Source: Sphingomonadales bacterium EhC05
Lineage (GTDB): Bacteria; Pseudomonadota; Alphaproteobacteria; Sphingomonadales; Sphingomonadaceae
Length of the DNA stretch: 64,000 nt
Assembly (NCBI GenBank): GCA_001650955.1
Contig: LXYP01000002.1
Coordinates: 124,001 to 188,000 of the forward strand
Direction of reading: 5' to 3'
In this document: positions 45,893-53,489 of the stretch, in pieces
Layout: each line of letters opens with the position of its first letter
How positions within the stretch are numbered: the first letter of the stretch is position 1
Program-made: the position numbers and the translations under genes
The notes under the pieces: generated by a model
What the model was told of the DNA's origin: nothing
Seen by the model: the letters and a program-made list of their open reading frames with translations, nothing else
The model's database searches: none

Positions 45893-45959
45893 GTTCATCC
45901 TGCGCCTGTCGAAGGATGGTTCAAGATGCGAAACGCCCTTCGACAGGAGCAGGACAAAC
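45893..45959. repeat. Palindromic repeat, full copy
   Basis: Two inverted arms with the core CCTGCGCCTGTCGAAGG on the left and CCTTCGACAGGAGCAGG on the right, separated by about 20 bases. Same family as the element inside the desaturase gene. Confidence 0.85.
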
Positions 45960-46123
45960 ACTTGGGTCGGGACTGATCTCAATTGCCGCGCTGCGCGTCT
46001 CGCAATGACAAGCGCCGGTCATTATTTCCTGTCCCAATCACCGGCGGCCATGATAGTTGGCGCCATGCCCATCGGACTTGCACAATTTCACCTCTGTCAC
46101 CCTGCCCCAACGGAATCGACCCC

Positions 46124-47281
46124 ATGACCAATATCCTCCTCGCCTCCGCCCGCGAGATATTCGCGACGCTGATCGGCTTTGACACGACATCGCGGAACAG
46201 CAATCTTGAATTGATCGCATGGGTCGAGGATTATCTAAGCCAGCACGGCGTCGCATCAACGCGGGTTGTCAACGCCGATGCGTCCAAGGCCAATCTCTAT
46301 GCGAGCGTTGGCCCTGCGGTCGAGGGCGGGATCATCCTATCCGGTCATAGCGATGTCGTGCCGATTGACGGGCAGGACTGGGACAGCGATCCCTGGACAG
46401 TCACCGAGCGGGACGGCCTGCTTCATGGCCGCGGGACCTGTGACATGAAGGGCTTTATCGCGCTGGCCCTTGCGGCGGTGCCGCTGTTCAAGGACGGCCG
46501 CAAGCCGGTCCATCTCGCGTTCAGCTATGACGAGGAGATTGGCTGTCTCGGCGCGCCGGCGATGATCGCGGAAATGGCGGCCAAGCTGCCGAAACCGGCG
46601 CTGGCGATTATCGGTGAGCCGACAATGATGAAGCCGATTACCGGACATAAGGGGATCACCGTGCATGAGGTCGAGATACTCGGTCATGAGGCGCATAGCA
46701 GCCTGACCCATCTCGGCATCTCCGCCAATATGGTCGCGGTGGAATTGATGCACGATCTTGCCGAACTGGCGCGCGGCCTGTGGGAGAATGCAGACCCGGA
46801 CTCGCCCTTCATCCCACCCCATGCAACCCTGACCATCGGTAAGATGGCTGGCGGAACCGCGCCCAATATCCTCGCGCGCCGCGCGCAATTTGTCTTTGAC
46901 CTGCGCTGTCCGCCCGGCACCGATCCGGACGCTATTCTCGCACCGTTCAAGGCCAAATGCGCGGCGCTCGACAGCGAGTTGAAACGTGCTTTCCCTGAAA
47001 CCGGCGTGCGGGTGACGCAGCAGAGCCATGCGCCGCCGATGACCCACGCAGGGTCGGAACAAGCCGAAGCCTTCATCCGCCGACTGACCGGTGACAATAG
47101 TCCCGCCGGGGTGGTATCCTATGCCGCCGAGGCCGGGCAGTTTCAGCAAGCCGGTTTCCCGACCGTGATCTGCGGTCCCGGATCGATTGAACAGGCCCAC
47201 CAGCCCAATGAATATGTCTCGGTCGAACAATTTGCGCGCGGCGCGGATTTCATGGCCCGCTTGGTCGAAGAACTGGCCTGA
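46124..47281 (+). CDS. argE: M20 acetylornithine deacetylase
   Basis: A 385-residue zinc amidohydrolase. Metal ligands are in SGHSDVVP, GRGTCDMKGF, SYDEEIGC (the catalytic Glu pair) and IIGEPT, with the dimer-domain motif GHEAHSS and a final His in QAHQPNEYV. GHKGITVHEVE and the overall length fit ArgE, which frees ornithine from N-acetylornithine; related deacylases of the same family remain possible. ATG 46124 has no clear ribosome binding site, but the family N-terminus begins there. Flanked on both sides by palindromic repeats. Confidence 0.88.
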   Translation: MTNILLASAREIFATLIGFDTTSRNSNLELIAWVEDYLSQHGVASTRVVNADASKANLYASVGPAVEGGIILSGHSDVVPIDGQDWDSDPWTVTERDGLLHGRGTCDMKGFIALALAAVPLFKDGRKPVHLAFSYDEEIGCLGAPAMIAEMAAKLPKPALAIIGEPTMMKPITGHKGITVHEVEILGHEAHSSLTHLGISANMVAVELMHDLAELARGLWENADPDSPFIPPHATLTIGKMAGGTAPNILARRAQFVFDLRCPPGTDPDAILAPFKAKCAALDSELKRAFPETGVRVTQQSHAPPMTHAGSEQAEAFIRRLTGDNSPAGVVSYAAEAGQFQQAGFPTVICGPGSIEQAHQPNEYVSVEQFARGADFMARLVEELA

Positions 47282-47297
47282 TGCGGGCAAGTCATTC

Positions 47298-47373
47298 GGT
47301 TCATCCTGCGACAGGCTCGAGACTATTTTGCGCAGATGATCCCTCGACCGGCTCAAGACGGGCGGTTTTGGGA
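47298..47373. repeat. Degenerate palindromic repeat
   Basis: GGTTCATCCTGCGACAGGCTCGAG on the left and a looser CCTCGACCGGCTCAAGACGGG on the right. The arms have diverged more than in the other copies. Confidence 0.6.
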
Positions 47374-47453
47374 ATTGCCAGATAACGCTACGGCATCGCG
47401 AAGATTTGAAAAACGGCAAAATTCCGCTATATTGAGTGGAAGGAGAGGACCCG

Positions 47454-48566
47454 ATGCCCGCTGTCAAGGCCGCCAAGCCCAATGAGATATTCACCCGCGA
47501 AGAATGGGCGGCACTGACTCATGTGTCGCCGCTACGCGGATTGTGGCTGGCCTTCCATGGCTGGTTGCTGGTGGCAGTCTTTGCCGGCGGAACCGCCTGG
47601 CTGTGGCAATGGCATTGGCTCGCCGGACTGATCGCAACACCTTTCGCAATATTGCTGGTCGGCGGACGGCAGCTCGGCCTTTCCATTTTGATGCATGAAG
47701 CGGCCCACGGTCTTTTGCATCCCGATCGCAAGATCAACAATTTCGTCGGCGAATGGTTTGGCGGGGCCGCAACCGGCAGCGATCTTCAGGCCTATCGCGC
47801 CTATCATCTGACCCACCACCGCTTCACCCAGCAGGAGGAGGACCCGGACCTCAGCCTGTCCGCGCCCTTCCCGACGACCAGGGCGAGCATGAAGCGCAAG
47901 ATCATCCGTGATCTGACCGGACAGACATTTTTCAAGCAGCGGAGCAGTCAATTTGCCAAGGCATGGGTCGGAGTCAAACATATGCTCACCCCGTTCGTCC
48001 TGAGCCTGTCGAAGGACAGGGATGCACGCCGTTCATACTTCGACAAGCTCAGCACCAACGGCAACAGCAAGCGCGACACCAGTGCTGGTCGCACCCTGAA
48101 CAATTCATCCCGCGCGGGTATCGGCGCCGAGCCGGCCACGGTCGATGGCGCGATCATCACCGCGAAAACCGTCGGTCGCTTTCTGCTGGTTCATCTGTTG
48201 GTGCTGATCGTCAGCCTCGCGACCTTGGGGATCATTCCATTCCTGATCTGGATTGTCGCGCTCGCAACGAGTTTTCAGCTGATCCTGCGGATTCGCAATA
48301 TCGCTGAACATGCCTGCACCACCACCGGCGGCGATGATCCGTTCAGCCATGCCAGGACGACCTATGCCAGCTGGTGGGAGCGGATTTCGCTGGCGCCTTA
48401 TTGGGTCAATTATCATAGCGAGCATCATCTGTTCATGGGCGTGCCCTGCTATCATCTCGCCAAGGCCAATGCGCTGCTGATCGAAAAGGGATATGGCCCG
48501 CGGATGACGCTGGCCAGAAATTATGGCGAAGTGATGCGACTGGTCACTCAGCCCGCTGCAGCTTGA
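47454..48566 (+). CDS. Fatty acid desaturase with an in-frame repeat insertion
   Basis: A 370-residue membrane di-iron desaturase. Histidine boxes are H81-E-A-A-H85, H118-L-T-H-H122 and H321-S-E-H-H325, with H286 in RNIAEHAC. Hydrophobic helices lie near residues 30-75 and 240-280. Residues 180-203 (PFVLSLSKD to FDKLSTNG) are encoded by a palindromic repeat that keeps the frame; they fall between the second box and the last helices, probably in a cytoplasmic loop. AGGAG precedes ATG 47454. Sterol or carotenoid desaturation is also possible, since substrate is not evident. Confidence 0.88.
   Translation: MPAVKAAKPNEIFTREEWAALTHVSPLRGLWLAFHGWLLVAVFAGGTAWLWQWHWLAGLIATPFAILLVGGRQLGLSILMHEAAHGLLHPDRKINNFVGEWFGGAATGSDLQAYRAYHLTHHRFTQQEEDPDLSLSAPFPTTRASMKRKIIRDLTGQTFFKQRSSQFAKAWVGVKHMLTPFVLSLSKDRDARRSYFDKLSTNGNSKRDTSAGRTLNNSSRAGIGAEPATVDGAIITAKTVGRFLLVHLLVLIVSLATLGIIPFLIWIVALATSFQLILRIRNIAEHACTTTGGDDPFSHARTTYASWWERISLAPYWVNYHSEHHLFMGVPCYHLAKANALLIEKGYGPRMTLARNYGEVMRLVTQPAAA
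47991..48062. repeat. Palindromic repeat inside the desaturase coding sequence
   Basis: Left arm GTCCTGAGCCTGTCGAAG and right arm CTTCGACAAGCTCAGCAC match as inverted repeats at 16 of 18 positions. The element's 72 bases are a multiple of three and hold no stop in the gene's frame. Confidence 0.88.
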
Positions 48567-49240
48567 GCATATTTGCCCAGTTTTCCGGGAGTCAAATGGC
48601 CGGTTTTAACCCAGGCCAGGCAGCCTTTCTCGCTATACGGCTGGTGGCACCATCCCGGCGGCGTCCGTTCCCAACTGCCGGCCGGATAATGGCCATGTTC
48701 ATCGGTCAGGCTGCCCTGCAATATGAACGTCTCGCTGCCGCCGTCATGGCTGTGCAGCGGATAGCTGCTCCCCGCTGCCCAGCGGACAATCTTGACCGAC
48801 TCTCCCTCAAAGTCATGCAGCCAGGCAAATTCCACCCCCGGCGCGCCGCCATCTTCAAAGTCCAGATCATCCATATGAACCGAGAAATGGGCGATGTCCG
48901 CCGGGTCAAACTGATGCAGCTTGACCAGAATGATGCACCCATCCCTGCTATGGGGTTTATGCCTGGTGCCAATCGGATTGCGGACATAAGTCCCTGCGGG
49001 AAAGTCGCCATGCTCATCGGAAAAAACGCCCTCGATCACCAGAAATTCTTCGCCGCCGCCATGAACATGCGGATCAAAAAAACTGCCCGGCGCATAGCGC
49101 ACCAACGACGTCGCCCGCGCCACCTCCTCGCCAACCCGGTCGAGCATTTTGCGCTCGACACCGGGCAAAGGCGACAGGACCCATTTCATCTCTTCGGGAC
49201 GCATGACAACAGGTTGATCAAAATCGGCGTTGATTCTCAT
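48548..49240 (-). CDS. Double cupin protein, ChrR-like
   Basis: A 230-residue protein of two cupin domains. The first has FDPHVHGGGEEFLVIEG with metal-binding His and Glu; the second has YPLHSHDGGSETFILQG and PGWCHQP. The pattern matches the C-terminal sensor of ChrR anti-sigma factors, but the zinc-binding N-terminal anti-sigma part is absent and no sigma factor gene is near, so an enzyme or a free-standing sensor is likelier. Its end overlaps the desaturase 3' end by 19 bases, tail to tail. Confidence 0.85.
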   Translation of the reverse strand: MRINADFDQPVVMRPEEMKWVLSPLPGVERKMLDRVGEEVARATSLVRYAPGSFFDPHVHGGGEEFLVIEGVFSDEHGDFPAGTYVRNPIGTRHKPHSRDGCIILVKLHQFDPADIAHFSVHMDDLDFEDGGAPGVEFAWLHDFEGESVKIVRWAAGSSYPLHSHDGGSETFILQGSLTDEHGHYPAGSWERTPPGWCHQPYSEKGCLAWVKTGHLTPGKLGKYAQAAAG

Positions 49241-49327
49241 GACTGAAACCTATGCCCGACATGGCGCGAATACAATGTTGAAACGTCGACGGCATTGCGA
49301 ATATGCGGGGAAGGAGTAAGCCAGATC

Positions 49328-50254
49328 ATGCCATCTTTCTATGTCATCCCTTTGGCCTTCCTGCTCGGCTTTTCGCTGGGCCGGGTCGCGACCTGTACGG
49401 TGGCAGCGACCGATCGCTGGGTCAATCAAAGCAAAGTCGACTGGCTGTTCGGCCTGCTGGTGGTGGCCAGCTGGGCCGCGCTGATTCTATTTGCGCTCGT
49501 CGAACTGACCGGACGCGCCCATCTGCCGCTCGACATCCCGCTCAACGGCCAATTGTTTTTCGGGGCCGCGCTGATGGGCGTCGGAGCGATGATAAACCGC
49601 GGCTGCTTTGTCGGCACGGTCGGATATATTGGCACCGGAAAATTCAGCTATATCCTGAGCTTTGTCGGTCTCGCCATTGCCCTGTGGCTCGCCCGCGATG
49701 ATGTGCTCGACCTGTTCGAACCGGTAGAATTTTTGCGCCGAACCCCCGTGGATCAAAGCCTGACCAAACAGATTGCCCTGGGTGGTTTCGCGATCATTTC
49801 ACTGATCAGCCTGTGGCTGATTCTCGCCAAGCGCCAATTTGCCTATCTGGCGTTGATCACCATCGGTATTTGCGCCGCAACAATATATGGCACCCATCCG
49901 GAATGGGCCTATGCCGCCTTGCTCAACAGCTTCCTGCAAGGTCAGGGCCTGTCGGTCGGCAAGACGATCGAATTTGCAGTGGTCGCGCTATTTACTGGCG
50001 CGATTTTTTCAAGCTGGCTCAAAGACCGTTTCAAGCCAAGTCTGGGCAGCTGGAAACAGGCGCTGGAAAATCTTGCGGGCGGCTTCCTGATGGGGCTCGG
50101 GGCCAGCGCGGTGCCCGGCGGCAATGATGTCTTGCTGATGTGGACGATACCGGGACTGACATTCTACGGTCTGGTCGCCTATCTCACGATGATCGCGACA
50201 ATTGCCATCTCGATGAAGATCGGGCCCTTGCTGATGGCTCGATTGAGCAAATAA
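49328..50254 (+). CDS. YeeE/YedE family membrane transporter
   Basis: A 308-residue integral membrane protein with eight or nine helices, of the sulfur-transport family PF04143. Conserved cysteines occur in VATCTVAATD and in NRGCFVGTVG, like those that relay thiosulfate in TsuA. The C-terminal GLGASAVPGGNDVLL is the second conserved signature. ATG 49328 is chosen, with AAGGAG 11 bases upstream; the frame continues 11 codons further. Thiosulfate or a related sulfur anion is the family-based guess. It ends two bases from the convergent asparaginase-like gene. Confidence 0.86.
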   Translation: MPSFYVIPLAFLLGFSLGRVATCTVAATDRWVNQSKVDWLFGLLVVASWAALILFALVELTGRAHLPLDIPLNGQLFFGAALMGVGAMINRGCFVGTVGYIGTGKFSYILSFVGLAIALWLARDDVLDLFEPVEFLRRTPVDQSLTKQIALGGFAIISLISLWLILAKRQFAYLALITIGICAATIYGTHPEWAYAALLNSFLQGQGLSVGKTIEFAVVALFTGAIFSSWLKDRFKPSLGSWKQALENLAGGFLMGLGASAVPGGNDVLLMWTIPGLTFYGLVAYLTMIATIAISMKIGPLLMARLSK

Positions 50255-50256
50255 TC

Positions 50257-50736
50257 CTATTTGCTGACGAAGCGATGCGCCGACCGGTCTTTCGCCGTTG
50301 TCGCGGGATCGAAGACTTCACCATTCATCGCAATATAGACCCCGTGCGGCAGGGTCTGAACCGCTGCCAGCGCAAAGCCGACGTTAAACTCGGCATCGCT
50401 GTTGCGCAAAGTCGCGGGTTGCATCGCCCCGGTCAGAACGATGGTTTTGCCTTTGATCTCCGCCAGACCGCAGCCGGTTTGCACCATCGTGTCGGTGCCA
50501 TGGGTCACCAGAATCTTGTCCGCATCGCTGGCAGCCACTGCCTGATGGATCGCCGCGCGATCCACATCGGTGAGTTCAAGACTGTCCTTGCGCATCAGCT
50601 GGGTGACTCGATGGGCGACAAAGACGTTATTTTCGGCGAGCATATCGGGCAGCGCGGTCGCGCCAATCTGATATTCCGACAAGGCATCGAAATAGACTTT
50701 GTCGATCGTTCCGCCGGTGGTGAAAATATCAATCAT
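50257..50736 (-). CDS. Half-length asparaginase-like protein
   Basis: A 159-residue protein equal to only the N-terminal domain of type I/II asparaginases (normally about 330 residues). The nucleophile-loop TTGGTIDK at residue 6 and the second active-site motif THGTDTMVQT near residue 80 are intact, with TGAMQP following. The C-terminal domain is missing rather than broken, and the sequence is otherwise free of frameshifts. Similar short proteins exist in other proteobacteria. The start ATG shares a base with the DUF3291 gene stop (TGATG). Activity unknown. Confidence 0.85.
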   Translation of the reverse strand: MIDIFTTGGTIDKVYFDALSEYQIGATALPDMLAENNVFVAHRVTQLMRKDSLELTDVDRAAIHQAVAASDADKILVTHGTDTMVQTGCGLAEIKGKTIVLTGAMQPATLRNSDAEFNVGFALAAVQTLPHGVYIAMNGEVFDPATTAKDRSAHRFVSK

Positions 50737-51224
50737 CAGGCGCATTCATCCAGTACGGGACGCGCGGCCGAGCCATCTGGCGCAGCAAAGGTCTCCCGGA
50801 AGGTAAAGGCCTTGGCGGTCGGTCCATGCGCAGCGAGTTGATCTAGCGCTGCCAAGCCTTCTGCGACACTCGGCTGATGGCCAGCCTTCACCCACCAGAG
50901 CGCCTGATAGACGTCGATATGTTCCATCCATTGCTTGCGGCGGCGCATGATCACCAGATGCTGATCATGGCGATAGACATAGGCGCCCAGTGAATCGACG
51001 TCGATCCATGTCGACATGTTGACCACCAGATTGGGATCGCCAGGGACCGCATCTATATCCACTGCATCATTGCCGTCGCCGGTCAGACGCCAGACAAAAC
51101 CCGGTGCCGCCTCCGCCGCTGCATTGACAGGATCAAGCGCCGCCATGAAATCGGCATTGGCCGGATCATCCTTGGGCCGCCGGAATCGGGCGATATTGAT
51201 CTGAGCGAGATGATAGCCGCTCAT
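50736..51224 (-). CDS. DUF3291 domain protein
   Basis: A 162-residue protein of the DUF3291 family, related to antibiotic-biosynthesis monooxygenase-like alpha-beta barrels. Typical motifs are LAQINIARFRRP, ALDPVNAAAEAAPGFVWRL and YRHDQHLVIMRRRKQWME, plus ALWWVKAGHQPS. The role is unknown; a small-molecule enzyme is likely from the fold. It overlaps lysK by four bases and the asparaginase-like gene by one, so the three form one transcript. Confidence 0.86.
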   Translation of the reverse strand: MSGYHLAQINIARFRRPKDDPANADFMAALDPVNAAAEAAPGFVWRLTGDGNDAVDIDAVPGDPNLVVNMSTWIDVDSLGAYVYRHDQHLVIMRRRKQWMEHIDVYQALWWVKAGHQPSVAEGLAALDQLAAHGPTAKAFTFRETFAAPDGSAARPVLDECA

Positions 51225-52804
51225 GCCAGAGCCTCCGAAATCAATTTCCGTGTATTTGATATGCCATATAAGGCGATGAAACTGCCCATGCGTGGCCCCT
51301 GGGGGGAACCCAGCAACGTCTCGTAGAGCGCTTTGAACCAGTCTCGCAGATTTTCGAACCCACCTTCTTTGCCGATCGTATAGACAATCGTCTGGATATC
51401 TTCGGCTGGCGCAGTTTCGGGAAGCGCTGCAAGCTCGCCATCAAGACGCGCCAGTGCAGCCACTTCCACGCCTTCCGGTTTCCGGCGGTGCAAACTGGGC
51501 GCGATGAAATCCTTGTGATAGGCCATGGCATTGTCAATCAGCTCGTCCAGGTCCGGATAGGTTTCCGGAGTCGCATCGGGCGCATATTGACGCAAATAGC
51601 CCCAGATCTGATCCTTCTCCGCCTCGCCCATCACACCGACCAGGTTGAGCAGCAAACCAAAGGTGACCGGAATCGTGTCTTCCGGAACCTCACCATTGTG
51701 GACGTGATGCACGGCATTGCCGAGCCGTTTGTCGGGCGTCTGGTCATGCCAGTTGGTGCGGAACTGGAAATATTCGTCGACCGCCTTCGGGATCACGCCG
51801 AGATGCAGTTGCTTCGCCGATTTGGGTTCCCGGTAAATATAGAATGCGAGACTATTTTCCGAGCCATAGCGCAGCCAGTCGTCCAGCGACAGACCATTGC
51901 CTTTGGACTTGGAAATCTTCTCGCCCTTTTCATCAAGGAACATCTCATAGATGAGTCCCTCAGGCTTGCGCGCGCCGAGCACCTTGGCGATCTTGCCGGA
52001 CTGAATACCGCTTTCGGTCAGGTCTTTGCCGTACATTTCATAATCGACGCCGAGCGCGGTCCAGCGCATCGCCCAGTCGACTTTCCATTGCAGCTTTGCC
52101 CCGCCGGTCAGCGCATTATGTTCGATCATCTCGCCATCGTCCTCGAAACGGACAATCCCGGTCTCCGCATCGACGACTTCAACCGGCACCTGCAGCACAT
52201 GGCCGGTTTTCGGGCTGATCGGCAATATCGGGGAATAGGTTGCCTGCCGTTCCTTGCCCAGAGTCGGCAGCATGATATCCAAAATCTGCTGGTTGCGCGC
52301 CAGTACGAGTTTCAGCGTCTCGTCAAATGCGCCGCTCTGATATTGCTCGGTTGAGGATATGAATTCATAGTCAAAACCAAATTGATCGAGAAACTCGCGC
52401 AACATCGCATTATTGTGAGCGGCGAAGCTCTTGTGATCGGTTTCAAAGGGATTGGGCACTTGAGTGAGCGGCTTGTGCAGATGCTCCGCCAGCATCGCCT
52501 GATTGGGCACATTGGTCGGCACTTTGCGGAAACCGTCCATGTCATCGCTGAAGGCGATCAGCCGCGTCGGATTGCCGGTGAGTGTTTCATAGGCATGGCG
52601 AACCATCGTCGTGCGGAGCACTTCATTAAACGTCCCGATATGCGGCAGGCCTGACGGTCCGTAGCCGGTCTCGAACAGCATCGGCTGACCATCTGGTTTG
52701 GGCGCAGGTGCGCCTCGCTCGCCGCGATAGCGTTTGAGCAGCTTGCGGGCTTCCTCAAACGGCCACGCTTTTGAATTTTCTGCTGCTTCACGATAATCGG
52801 TCAC
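51221..52804 (-). CDS. lysK: Lysyl-tRNA synthetase, class I
   Basis: A 527-residue class I enzyme charging tRNA-Lys, the type usual in archaea and many alphaproteobacteria instead of the class II LysS. HIGH appears as PHIG at 54-57 within GYGPSGLPHIGTF, and KMSKS as KISKS at 296-300. The C-terminal anticodon-binding helical cage is complete. Start is GTG 52802-52804 with AGGA nine bases upstream. It heads an operon with DUF3291 and the asparaginase-like gene. No class II gene is in the window. Confidence 0.96.
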   Translation of the reverse strand: MTDYREAAENSKAWPFEEARKLLKRYRGERGAPAPKPDGQPMLFETGYGPSGLPHIGTFNEVLRTTMVRHAYETLTGNPTRLIAFSDDMDGFRKVPTNVPNQAMLAEHLHKPLTQVPNPFETDHKSFAAHNNAMLREFLDQFGFDYEFISSTEQYQSGAFDETLKLVLARNQQILDIMLPTLGKERQATYSPILPISPKTGHVLQVPVEVVDAETGIVRFEDDGEMIEHNALTGGAKLQWKVDWAMRWTALGVDYEMYGKDLTESGIQSGKIAKVLGARKPEGLIYEMFLDEKGEKISKSKGNGLSLDDWLRYGSENSLAFYIYREPKSAKQLHLGVIPKAVDEYFQFRTNWHDQTPDKRLGNAVHHVHNGEVPEDTIPVTFGLLLNLVGVMGEAEKDQIWGYLRQYAPDATPETYPDLDELIDNAMAYHKDFIAPSLHRRKPEGVEVAALARLDGELAALPETAPAEDIQTIVYTIGKEGGFENLRDWFKALYETLLGSPQGPRMGSFIALYGISNTRKLISEALA

Positions 52805-52894
52805 GAATTTGTCCTGTTTTTTTGCCTATGTTCCGCAAATAGTGGCCTTAGCCGGTATAGCAAGTTAGAACCGGTTCAAATTAGGAGAATGGTG

Positions 52895-53473
52895 ATGACA
52901 TTATTGATCGCGGGCGTATTTCTCTGGAGCATTGTTCATCTGATGAAATCGGTGACGCCGGGGCTAAGAGGTTCAATTCAAGGAGCAATTGGCGAAGGAC
53001 CGCATAAGGGACTGGTTGCACTGCTAATCCTGACTTCGGTGGGATTGATGATCTTCGGTTGGCGCTCGGTTCCGGCTGAATTTGTTTATGATGCGCCCAA
53101 CTGGGGCCGCCATCTCAATATGCTGCTGATGGTCTTCGCCCTCTATCTCATTGGTGTGGCGCAGGGAAAATCCCGGATCAAGCAATGGATCAGACATCCG
53201 ATGCTGACCGGCGTGCTGATCTGGTGCGCAGGCCATCTGCTCGCCAACGGCGACAATAAGTCTCTGATATTATTTGGCGGTCTCGGCCTCTGGGCGCTGA
53301 TTTCAATCTTCACCGTGTCGCGCAACGAAGGTCCGTGGGTGAAACCGTCAGAAGTGGCCACACCCGGACGAGAAATGATCAGCATTGTCATTGCGCTCGT
53401 GCTCTATACGGTGCTGTTCGGAGCCCATCGCTTCATTGCCGGCGTCGCGCTTGTCGGTCCGCACGCGCCCTGA
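52895..53473 (+). CDS. NnrU family membrane protein
   Basis: A 192-residue protein with five or six hydrophobic helices and the NnrU motifs HLMKSVTPGLRG, KQWIRHPMLTGVLIWCAGHLLANGD and GAHRFIAG. NnrU was named from denitrification regions, but most members, as here, stand away from such genes; related mitochondrial-type proteins act in terpene isomerisation. ATG 52895 has AGGAG seven bases before it. The DinG-like helicase gene starts 16 bases after its stop. Confidence 0.85.
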   Translation: MTLLIAGVFLWSIVHLMKSVTPGLRGSIQGAIGEGPHKGLVALLILTSVGLMIFGWRSVPAEFVYDAPNWGRHLNMLLMVFALYLIGVAQGKSRIKQWIRHPMLTGVLIWCAGHLLANGDNKSLILFGGLGLWALISIFTVSRNEGPWVKPSEVATPGREMISIVIALVLYTVLFGAHRFIAGVALVGPHAP

Positions 53474-53489
53474 CAGGGCCGCGACAATC

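Larger units (their letters stand above)
45792..46123. other. Intergenic region with repeat and gene remnant
   Basis: No intact gene. It contains a short DUF885-like remnant (45835-45876), one full palindromic repeat (45893-45959) and the promoter area of the M20 deacetylase gene. Confidence 0.7.
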
